Under the pieces are notes generated by a model. The model was not told where the DNA came from and did not search any database. It was given only the letters and a program-made list of their open reading frames with translations. DNA of 57,834 nt. It comes from Mycolicibacterium chlorophenolicum (GTDB taxonomy: Bacteria > Actinomycetota > Actinomycetes > Mycobacteriales > Mycobacteriaceae). The DNA is taken from assembly GCF_001044235.1 (NCBI RefSeq), contig NZ_JYNL01000044.1, positions 1 to 57,834 of the forward strand, given 5' to 3'. Numbering within the stretch: position 1 is the first letter of the stretch; every line of letters starts with the position of its first letter. Positions 1 through 6,547 of this stretch are shown here, in pieces. A program made the translations under genes and the position numbers.

Positions 1-98
1 CACTCGAGTACCCCGAAGGGCCTTTCCGTTCGACTTGCATGTGTTAAGCACGCCGCCAGCGTTCGTCCTGAGCCAGGATCAAACTCTCCAAACAAAAA
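1..98 (-). rRNA. rrs: 16S rRNA, 5' end only (gene runs off the left edge)
   Basis: Read on the minus strand, the segment contains the universal 5' 16S stretch GAGTTTGATCCTGGCTCAG, followed by the standard GACGAACGCTGGCGGCG block and the mycobacterial V1 helix with CCCTTCGGGG. Only about the first 98 bases of the gene are present; the rest lies beyond position 1. The 5' boundary is placed by analogy with other mycobacterial 16S genes, which begin with a T-rich run before GTTTGGAGAG. The gene lies downstream of tyrS on the same strand, the location of the rrnB operon in fast-growing mycobacteria. Confidence 0.97.
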
Positions 99-250
99 CA
101 GCCCAACCTGCAAGCAGGCAGACGGAATTCGAATCAGAAAAATCCGATCACAAACAAAAGACACCAAAACTGGCATCCAAAAAACGTTGCGCCCCCAAAC
201 GGGAAAATGCGGACACAACAAAAAACAACAAACAAAAACCACCAAACACA

Positions 251-317
251 CTATTGAGTTCTCAAACAACAGCCCCGAACTGACCGCGCACAGATCCCGC
301 GGCGAAAAGCCGCGATC
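251..317 (-). promoter_or_regulatory. rRNA leader antitermination-like (boxB/boxA) region
   Basis: On the minus strand a GC-rich hairpin (293-317, arms GATC..GCGGC and GCCGC..GATC around a purine loop) is followed by GTTGTTTGAGAACTCAATAG (251-270), a block conserved in mycobacterial rRNA leaders and discussed as the Nus-factor boxA region. It sits between the promoter at 414-442 and the 16S 5' end. About 150 T-rich bases then lead into the 16S gene and probably form part of the processing stalk. The boxA/boxB naming is inference from position and resemblance. Confidence 0.55.
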
Positions 318-413
318 GCTGGTGCGGGCAGATGAGGACTCTCACCGAAGTGAGTGACCCTCAGGGAGTCGGCCGCGCTCTCCGGGCTGGGCCCGTGTCG
401 CAGCGACTCCGAT

Positions 414-442
414 AAGTTACGTCAGGGATAACTCCGAGTCAA
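414..442 (-). promoter_or_regulatory. rRNA operon promoter (-35 TTGACT, 17 bp, -10 TAACTT)
   Basis: On the minus strand TTGACT (437-442) and TAACTT (414-419) are separated by exactly 17 bases, a good SigA-type promoter about 315 bases upstream of the 16S 5' end. The non-coding stretch 99-585 therefore holds this promoter, a G/C-rich early leader, the antitermination-like block and an AT-rich segment next to the 16S gene. I saw only one strong promoter, as reported for rrnB of M. smegmatis, where rrnA has several. The region 443-585 holds no gene that I can support. Confidence 0.75.
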
Positions 443-585
443 ATGGCCTGCTAGGGCGTGTCTTTCGAACCATCCCAGCGCGCACCACAAGGGTGCGTTG
501 ACTCTCGAAATGCTCAACGAGCCGGCCCCCGGGTTTGTTCCCGAGCCGCGCACAACCCCGTGACCAGCGGGTTCAGCCCGACCCC

Positions 586-1881
586 TCATCCGACGCGCTG
601 AACACCGGCGACGTTCCGCTTGCCGCGACGCAGCACCAGCCACCGGCCGTGGAGGAAGTCCGACGGCTGCGGAACCCACTCGTCTGTGGCGATCTTCACG
701 TTGTTCACCGACACCCCGCCCTCGGCGATGGTCCGCCGGGCGGCGCCCTTACTCGCTACCAGACCGGTGGCGACCAGCAGCTCGGTGATCGAATCCGCAG
801 CGCCCGGAGCGATTTCGGCGACTTCTCCGCTGCTCGCCTCCCGCAGCGCCGCCGCGAGAGTCGGCTCGTCGAGGTCGGCCAACTCGGCGCGGCCGAACAA
901 CGCCTGGCTCGCGTGTTCGACCGATGCGGTTGCCTCGTCACCGTGGACGAGGGTCGTCAGTTCGCGGGCCAGCCGCCGTTGAGCCGCGCGTTCGTGCGGT
1001 CGCTCGGCGGTGGCCGTCTCGAGTTCGGCGATCTCCTCGGCGGACAGGAAGGTGAACCACCGCAGATAGGGGACGACGTCCGCGTCGGCGGTGTTGATGA
1101 AGTACTGGTACCAGGCGTAGGGACTGGTCATCTCGGGGTCCAACCACAGGCTGCCGCCGCCGGTGGACTTCCCGAACTTCTTGCCCTCCGAGTCCGTGAC
1201 CAGCGGTGTGGTCAGTGCATGCACGCCGGCACCGGTCTTCTGCCGCACCAACCGGACGCCGGCGATGATGTTGCCCCACTGATCGGATCCGCCGATCTGC
1301 AAGGTGCATCCGTGCCGCTGGTGCAGTTCGACGTAGTCGTTGGCCTGCAGCAGCATGTAACTGAACTCGGTGTAGGAGATGCCGTCCCCCTCGAGCCTGC
1401 GCCGTACGGTGTCGCGGTCGAGCATCACGTTGACCGAGAAGTGCTTCCCGATGTCGCGCAGGAACTCGATGGCCGACATCGGCCCGGTCCAGGACAAATT
1501 GTCGGCGATGACGGCACCGGTCTCTGAGGAGTCGAAGTCGACGAAGCGCTCCAGCTGACCGCGGATCCGGTCCGCCCATTCGGCGACCGTGTCGGCGGTG
1601 TGCAGCGTGCGTTCGCCGATGTCGCGCGGGTCCCCGATCATGCCGGTCGCGCCGCCGGCCAGGACGATCGGCCGGTGGCCGGCCTGCTGGAAGCGACGCA
1701 GCGTGAGCAGCGGGATCAGGTGCCCCGCGTGCAGGCTCGGCGCCGTGGGGTCGAATCCCGAGTACACGGTGACGGGGCCTGCCGCCAGAGCGTCGGCCAG
1801 TGCGTCGCGGTCGGTGGACTGGGCGATCAGTCCGCGCCAGTCCAGTTCGTCGAGGATGTTACCGAGGATGTCGCTGCCCAC
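586..1881 (-). CDS. tyrS: Tyrosyl-tRNA synthetase
   Basis: A cytoplasmic class I aminoacyl-tRNA synthetase of 431 residues that activates tyrosine with ATP and charges tRNA-Tyr. The catalytic domain shows the HIGH-type motif as HAGHLIPLLTL near residue 52 and the KMSKS loop in the bacterial TyrRS form KFGKSTGG near residue 235. WYQYFINTADADV follows, and a C-terminal S4-like RNA-binding segment (GAARRTIAEGGVSVNN) ends the protein. The start is a GTG with GGGAAG about nine bases upstream. It lies 18 bases after mpg, so the two are probably cotranscribed, and the rRNA promoter follows its stop codon. Confidence 0.97.
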   Translation of the reverse strand: MGSDILGNILDELDWRGLIAQSTDRDALADALAAGPVTVYSGFDPTAPSLHAGHLIPLLTLRRFQQAGHRPIVLAGGATGMIGDPRDIGERTLHTADTVAEWADRIRGQLERFVDFDSSETGAVIADNLSWTGPMSAIEFLRDIGKHFSVNVMLDRDTVRRRLEGDGISYTEFSYMLLQANDYVELHQRHGCTLQIGGSDQWGNIIAGVRLVRQKTGAGVHALTTPLVTDSEGKKFGKSTGGGSLWLDPEMTSPYAWYQYFINTADADVVPYLRWFTFLSAEEIAELETATAERPHERAAQRRLARELTTLVHGDEATASVEHASQALFGRAELADLDEPTLAAALREASSGEVAEIAPGAADSITELLVATGLVASKGAARRTIAEGGVSVNNVKIATDEWVPQPSDFLHGRWLVLRRGKRNVAGVQRVG

Positions 1882-1899
1882 GGCATCGATCTTCCCGTA

Positions 1900-2511
1900 C
1901 TAGTCACTGTGGCCCGGAGCGGGTGCCCGCGGGCTGCGCCGGTAGGGCGAGACCTCGGGCAGGCCCGGCACCCAGAAACGCCACGGCCGGTCGGCCGCCT
2001 TGCTCACCCCGGTCCGCGGACCGGCCGACGCGCTCCCGGGCGCCCTCGGTGAAAGCTGCACGGGGGCAACGGGATCGAACAGGTCGGTGCCGTTATCGGT
2101 CATCTCGATGCCCAGCGCCGCACACAGATTGCCCGGTCCGCGGGCCAGCGCCGACTCCTTGACGTGCTCTCCGCGCCTGGTCCACGCCACATCGGCGCCG
2201 TCGTCGATGACCGCGGCGCGCAGCAGCACAGCACCCGCGACGCCGTCGGTGGCGCACACCACGTTCGCGCACACGTGGATGCCGTGACTGCGGTAGGTGT
2301 ACAGGTGGCCGGCCGGCCCGAACATCACCGTATTGCGTCCGCCCGGCCCGCGGAACGAGTGCGACGCGGCATCGGGCCACGGTCCGTCGGCCGGACCGCC
2401 GTACGCCTCCACCTCGACGATCACCGCACTCACCCCGCGGGCCGTCAGTCGCGCGCCCAGCAGCAGGCGGGCGGCGCTGACCGGGTCGACGGCCAGCTGT
2501 TCGGCGCTCAC
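1900..2511 (-). CDS. mpg: 3-methyladenine DNA glycosylase (AAG/MPG family)
   Basis: A 203-residue protein of the AAG/MPG family, monofunctional glycosylases that excise alkylated purines such as 3-methyladenine in base excision repair. Visible family blocks are IVEVEAYGGPAD with the catalytic-region Glu, DAASHSFRG, NTVMFGPAGHLYTYRSHGIH and VLLRAA, then RGPGNLCAALGI. The GTG start lies one base after the stop of the upstream esterase gene. No convincing ribosome-binding site precedes it, so it may rely on translational coupling. The H37Rv equivalent (Rv1688) is also next to tyrS. A reading frame continues upstream of the GTG, but that part is antisense noise inside the esterase gene. Confidence 0.93.
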   Translation of the reverse strand: MSAEQLAVDPVSAARLLLGARLTARGVSAVIVEVEAYGGPADGPWPDAASHSFRGPGGRNTVMFGPAGHLYTYRSHGIHVCANVVCATDGVAGAVLLRAAVIDDGADVAWTRRGEHVKESALARGPGNLCAALGIEMTDNGTDLFDPVAPVQLSPRAPGSASAGPRTGVSKAADRPWRFWVPGLPEVSPYRRSPRAPAPGHSD

Positions 2512-2512
2512 G

Positions 2513-3561
2513 TCAGCGTCCGAACACGTCGTGCAGTGCCTCGGCGACGACCCGGTAGGCGATGTCCTCCTCGGGGTGGACGCCGGGGAAGAAGTAGAAC
2601 CCGTGTGGCATGCCCTCGGGGAAGTAGTCGACGGTGCGCCCGCCGTCCGCCCGGATCCGGTCGGCGAACGCTCGCGCGGAATCGACGATCGGATCGTGGG
2701 TGCCCGCGACGACGACGGTGAGCGGGTAGCCGGCGAGATCACCGTCGATGGGGCTGACCCACGGATGGTCCCACCGTTGCGCGCCGACGTACGCGCCGCG
2801 GATGAAGCCGGCGAAGGCCATGTCGTAGACGATGCCGCGCGGGGCCAGCGCGAGGAACGACGGCCACCGTTCGAACTGGAAGTCGGCGAAGGCGCCGAGC
2901 ATCACCACGCCGTCGGGGACGCGCACCCCCTCGTCGCGGGCCCGCAGCGGGATCGCGGCCGCGAAGTTCGAGCCGGCGGAGTCGCCCGCGACGACCACCT
3001 GAGTCGGATCGCCGTCGAGCTCGGCGGCGTGTTCGCTCACCCAGCGGTAGACGTCGAAGGCGTCATCGAGCGGTACCGGGAACATGAACTCGGGCGCGGA
3101 GCGGAAGTTGGCCGAGACCACCAGCGCGTCGTGGTGTCGGCGAGCTTGCGTGCGAGGAAGTCGCAGTCCTCCGACGATCCGACGGTGAATCCGCCACCGT
3201 GGTAGTAGACGATCACCGGTAGCGGCGTCTCCCCCGACCCGATGGGCCGATAGAGCTGGCACCGCGCGACCCCGTCGCGTACCGGGAGGTAGACCTGGTC
3301 GACGGCGACGCCGGGCACGGCTTCGGCGCCGGACGCCGGGACCAGCGCGGGGTCGGGTTGCCGCCCGTCACCGATGTAGCCGGACCGCACCGGCGCGATC
3401 ATCAGATCGCGCAACGCCACGGGACTGCGGTTGTTGGCGATGACCCGGTACATGGGCATTGCGGGGTCGCCGGGATCGACGTACGACAGGCCGTCGATGG
3501 TGACCGGCGCGGTGACGTCGACCGAGCCGGCAGGAACGACCCGCAGCGAATCTCGCACCAC
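2513..3561 (-). pseudogene. HSL-family alpha/beta-hydrolase (lipase/esterase), broken by a frameshift
   Basis: Two frames on the minus strand together make one hormone-sensitive-lipase-family esterase. The first part (from a GTG at 3561) carries the oxyanion motif YYHGGGFTVGS. The second part carries VVSANFRSAPEF, the nucleophile GDSAGSN, the acid region GTHDPIVDSA and the histidine in GMPHGFYF. The frame changes at about 3128-3137, where ADT(T)DALVVSA would be continuous if one base were restored; the repaired protein would be about 349 residues. All catalytic residues are intact, so this is either a recent inactivation or a one-base sequence error. A TAGGAT hexamer six bases before the GTG suggests a leaderless mRNA. 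It leads the esterase-mpg-tyrS run. Confidence 0.8.
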
Positions 3562-3581
3562 GGCGACATCCTAGGACGCTC

Positions 3582-3641
3582 TTGACACGCTCTCCCCCGC
3601 GGCGCACTATTCATCACATGATGAGTTCATCGCTTGATGAA
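3582..3641 (+). promoter_or_regulatory. Promoter with two abutting palindromic operators for the ABC exporter/TetR operon
   Basis: A perfect -35 TTGACA (3582-3587) lies 17 bases before a weak -10 CACTAT (3605-3610). From 3610 two 16-base imperfect palindromes follow without a gap: TTCATCACATGATGAG (3610-3625) and TTCATCGCTTGATGAA (3626-3641), sharing the form TTCATC-N4-GATGA. They cover the predicted transcription start. The operon they precede ends with a TetR-family gene, so autorepression is the simplest reading (inference). The same interval also holds the upstream region of the divergent esterase gene. Confidence 0.7.
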
Positions 3642-4382
3642 TTAGCGGAGATGCGCACCGACGCGGCGATCGAGATCGTCGACCTGCGTGTTCGCCGCGG
3701 CGGACGCACCGCACTGGACGGCGTGTCGCTGCGTGTGGCCCGGGGCGCCATCACCGGACTGCTCGGTCCGTCGGGGTGCGGCAAGACCACACTGATGCGC
3801 AGCATCGTCGGCACCCAGATCATCGATGCCGGCTCGGTGACGGTGCTCGGCCTGCCCGCGGGCTGCGCCGAGCTGCGGCATCGCGTCGGCTACGTCACCC
3901 AGAACCCGACGATCTATCCGGATCTGCGGGTCGTCGACAACGTCCGTTACTTCGCCGCGCTCTACGGCAGTGCGGCGCGGAACGTCGACGACGCGTTGGC
4001 GGCCGTCGGTCTCGACGACTTCCGCCGGTCCATGGCCGGCAACCTGTCCGGTGGCCAGCGGACCAGGGTGTCCCTGGCGTGCGCGCTGGTCGCGCAGCCC
4101 GAGGTGCTCGTCCTGGACGAGCCGACCGTCGGTCTCGACCCCGTGCTGCGGGCCGACCTGTGGGACCGGTTCGGCGCGCTCGCGCGACGCGGGACGACGC
4201 TGCTGATCTCCAGTCACGTGATGGACGAGGCCGACCGCTGCGAGGACCTCCTTCTCATGCGCGACGGCAGGCTCCTGGCCCACACCACACCGACCCGACT
4301 CCGAGAGGACACCGCATGTCAGTCATTGGACGAGGCGTTCCTGTCCATCATCCGGCGCGGCACCGCAGCCGCACCGGCCTGA
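3618..4382 (+). CDS. ABC transporter ATP-binding protein (DrrA-like exporter ATPase)
   Basis: A 254-residue cytoplasmic ATPase that powers export with the membrane partner encoded next. Motifs in order are Walker A GPSGCGKTT, the Q-loop region YVTQNPTIYPDL, the signature LSGGQRTRVSLA, Walker B VLVLDEPTVGLDP and the switch histidine region LISSHVMDEA. The order and the short C-terminus match single-domain exporter ATPases of the drug-resistance or polyketide export type. The start is uncertain: ATG 3618 lies inside the first operator and would suit a leaderless mRNA, while ATG 3651 lies behind both operators but has GCGGAG directly against it. Corresponds by position to Rv1687c. The substrate is unknown. 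Confidence 0.9.
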   Translation: MMSSSLDELAEMRTDAAIEIVDLRVRRGGRTALDGVSLRVARGAITGLLGPSGCGKTTLMRSIVGTQIIDAGSVTVLGLPAGCAELRHRVGYVTQNPTIYPDLRVVDNVRYFAALYGSAARNVDDALAAVGLDDFRRSMAGNLSGGQRTRVSLACALVAQPEVLVLDEPTVGLDPVLRADLWDRFGALARRGTTLLISSHVMDEADRCEDLLLMRDGRLLAHTTPTRLREDTACQSLDEAFLSIIRRGTAAAPA

Positions 4383-5143
4383 GCGCGGCCGGCCCCCGCG
4401 CCTTCGTCGCGACGACGGTGCGCATCCTGCGCCAGCTCGCCGCCGATCACCGCAGCGTCGCGATGATCCTGTTCGTCCCCAGCCTGATCATCGCGCTGAT
4501 GTACTTCATGTTCGACGACATCCCGACCCGACCGGGCATGCCGTCCCCGTTCGACAACGCCTGCCTGGTCATGCTCGGTGTCTTCCCTCTCATCGTGATG
4601 TTCCTGATCACCTCGATCACCATGCAGCGGGAACGCGTCTCCGGGACCCTCGAGCGGATCCTGACCACCCCGCTGCGCCGCCTCGATCTGCTGGCCGCCT
4701 ACGGCACGGCGTTCTCCATCGCGGCGGCCGCGCAGGCGAGCCTGGCGTGTGTGGTGTCGTTCTGGCTGCTCGGCCTCGACACCGCGGGCAATCCGGCGTG
4801 GGTGTTCGTGATCGCGATCATCAACGCCGTGCTCGGCGTCGGGCTCGGCCTGCTGTGCAGCGCGTTCGCCCGCACCGAATTCCAGGCCGTGCAGTTCATG
4901 CCGCTGATCATCGCGCCCCAACTCCTGCTGTGCGGCATCATCGTGCCGCGCGAGCAGCTGCCCGACTGGCTCCAGTGGATCAGCAACGCGATGCCGGCCA
5001 GTTACGCTCTGGAGGCACTCCGGCAGGTCGGCGCCCACGCCGAGCTGACATCGCTGGCCGTGCGCGACGGGGCGATCGTCGCCGGCTTCGCGGTGGTGGC
5101 GCTCGGTCTGGCCGCGGCGACATTGAGACGAAGGACACCGTAG
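4316..5143 (+). CDS. ABC-2 type exporter permease
   Basis: An integral membrane partner of the preceding ATPase, 275 residues if it starts at ATG 4316. A GAGAGGA ribosome-binding site lies seven bases upstream of that codon, and the gene then overlaps the ATPase gene by 67 bases. Hydrophobic segments occur at MILFVPSLIIALMYFMF, a valine/isoleucine-rich stretch around VFPLIVMFLITSI, AAAQASLACVVSFWLLGL, VFVIAIINAVLGVGLGLL and a C-terminal helix. The cytoplasmic stretch MQRERVSGTLERILTTPLRR and the LIIAPQLLLCGIIVPREQLP segment are typical of ABC-2 permeases. A shorter protein starting after about residue 30 is possible. Corresponds to Rv1686c by order. Confidence 0.88.
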   Translation: MSVIGRGVPVHHPARHRSRTGLSAAGPRAFVATTVRILRQLAADHRSVAMILFVPSLIIALMYFMFDDIPTRPGMPSPFDNACLVMLGVFPLIVMFLITSITMQRERVSGTLERILTTPLRRLDLLAAYGTAFSIAAAAQASLACVVSFWLLGLDTAGNPAWVFVIAIINAVLGVGLGLLCSAFARTEFQAVQFMPLIIAPQLLLCGIIVPREQLPDWLQWISNAMPASYALEALRQVGAHAELTSLAVRDGAIVAGFAVVALGLAAATLRRRTP

Positions 5144-5148
5144 GCGAC

Positions 5149-5763
5149 GTGACGACCGACCAGGACCGCAAACGCCCGGGGCGGCCACCCGGCACCTCGG
5201 ACACCCGCGACCGCATCCTGGTCGCTGCGCGGGACCTGTTCGCGCGCAACGGCTTCGACAACACTTCGATTCGGGCCATCGGAGCCGCTGCCGACGTGGA
5301 TCCCGCTCTGGTGCACCACTACTTCGGCACCAAGACGCAGTTGTTCGCCGACGCCATCCACATTCCCATCGATCCGATGACGGTCATCGGGCCGCTGCGC
5401 GAGGTCCCGGTCGACCAGATCGGGCACGTGCTGCCGTCGCTGCTGCTGCCGATCTGGGATTCCGAACTCGGCAAGGGCTTCATCGCCACGATGCGCTCGA
5501 TGCTGGCCGGCAGCGACGTGTCGATGGTGAGATCGTTCCTGCAGGACGTCATCACCGCCGAAGTCGGTGCGCGCGTGGACGATCCGCCGGGCAGCGGCCC
5601 CGTCCGGGTGCAGTTCGTCGCGTCTCAGCTGGTCGGGATCGTGATGGCCCGCTACATCCTCGAACTGGAGCCGTTCAAGTCCCTGCCCGTCGACCAGATC
5701 GTCGAGACGATCGCGCCGAACCTGCAGCGGTACCTGACCGGTGACCTGCCCGGGCTTGTCTAG
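5149..5763 (+). CDS. TetR-family transcriptional regulator of the ABC exporter
   Basis: A 204-residue repressor-type protein with an N-terminal helix-turn-helix: TRDRILVAARDLFARNGFDN, then TSIRAIGAAADVDPALVHHY and FGTKTQLF. The helical C-terminal ligand domain is of the TetR type. The GTG start is five bases after the permease stop, with AAGGA about 13 bases upstream, so the gene is the third member of the exporter operon. The tandem palindromes at 3610-3641 are its likely binding sites. The ligand is unknown, possibly the exported compound. Its stop codon overlaps that of the convergent Trm112-like gene. Confidence 0.93.
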   Translation: MTTDQDRKRPGRPPGTSDTRDRILVAARDLFARNGFDNTSIRAIGAAADVDPALVHHYFGTKTQLFADAIHIPIDPMTVIGPLREVPVDQIGHVLPSLLLPIWDSELGKGFIATMRSMLAGSDVSMVRSFLQDVITAEVGARVDDPPGSGPVRVQFVASQLVGIVMARYILELEPFKSLPVDQIVETIAPNLQRYLTGDLPGLV

Positions 5764-5966
5764 GCCTGGCCCGCCGCGCTCACCAGGCGCCGGTGCTCGT
5801 CGTCGTCGACGGTGACCGCCTCGTCGACCAGCAGCACCGGGATGTCGTCCTCGATGCGGTACTTGCGGTGCAGCCGCGGGTTGTACAGGCAGTCGTCGAC
5901 GTAGAGCAGCGGTCCCCGATCCTCGGGACACACCAGCAGCGAGAGCAGGGCTCCGTCGAGCGTCAT
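5760..5966 (-). CDS. Trm112-like small protein (Rv1684 type)
   Basis: A 68-residue protein resembling the UPF0434/Trm112 family, whose members in other organisms activate methyltransferases through a small zinc-binding fold. The pattern LLVCPEDRGPLLY..LYNPRLHRKYRIEDDIPVLL is the family core. The usual CPxC pair is reduced to CPED, so the zinc site appears lost. The start ATG overlaps the stop of the preceding secreted-protein gene in an ATGA, indicating translational coupling. Partner and role in mycobacteria are not known to me. Confidence 0.8.
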   Translation of the reverse strand: MTLDGALLSLLVCPEDRGPLLYVDDCLYNPRLHRKYRIEDDIPVLLVDEAVTVDDDEHRRLVSAAGQA

Positions 5967-6490
5967 CCCGTCCGGCCGGGCATCGGGAAGATGTTGTCGT
6001 CGGGGTCCTTGATCATCGGGTTCCCCGGACCCCAGCCCGGACCCATCGGCGCCTGCACGATGCCGGGCGTGGCCGGCGGAGCGACCGCGGGCTGCTGGAC
6101 CTGGTTGGCCGCCTGCATCTTCATCTTCTGCTGGGTGGCGAGCGTCGCCTGCAGTGCCGCGACAAGGGGTCCCTGGTTCGGGCGCTTGTCGAGCGCGTCC
6201 GCCAGCGCCATGGTGTTGGCGCGCGAGGGTCGGACGCCCTGCATGCGCAGTGTCATGACCTGGTCGATCAGTTTGGAGACCTGACCGCCACCCGAGCCGG
6301 TGTTGTACTGCTCGTTGATCATCATCAGGATCTGGTCGGGCGAGACCGGAGGCTTCTGATCGTCGGTGGACGGTGCGGCGACCGGATCAGCCAGCGCCGC
6401 CGGTGCCGACAGCCCCGCCGCGAGACCTCCGACCAGCGCGGCACCTGCCACGGCAGTCGCGGTGGCGCGGCGCCAGTTGCGTGGTGACAT
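5963..6490 (-). CDS. Secreted protein of unknown function
   Basis: A 175-residue protein starting at an ATG with AGGAGG four bases upstream. The N-terminus is a signal peptide: basic SPRNWRR, a hydrophobic alanine/glycine/valine core, then a cleavage site near ALADPVAA (about residue 35). The mature part has a helical middle (DQILMMINEQYN, KLIDQVMTLRMQGVRPS, ALVAALQATLATQQKMK) and a Pro/Gly-rich tail ending DPDDNIFPMPGRTG. I do not recognise a catalytic family. It heads a two-gene unit with the Trm112-like gene. Confidence 0.8.
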   Translation of the reverse strand: MSPRNWRRATATAVAGAALVGGLAAGLSAPAALADPVAAPSTDDQKPPVSPDQILMMINEQYNTGSGGGQVSKLIDQVMTLRMQGVRPSRANTMALADALDKRPNQGPLVAALQATLATQQKMKMQAANQVQQPAVAPPATPGIVQAPMGPGWGPGNPMIKDPDDNIFPMPGRTG

Positions 6491-6547
6491 CAATCCTCCT
6501 AGGAGTCGCCAGCGCGAGCCTAACAGTGCGGCTCACGCCGGGCATCA

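Noticed and set aside
35..679. Small open frames of 82 and 85 codons in the rRNA leader
   Set aside because: They overlap the 16S 5' end and the leader/promoter region and have no homologous-looking composition.
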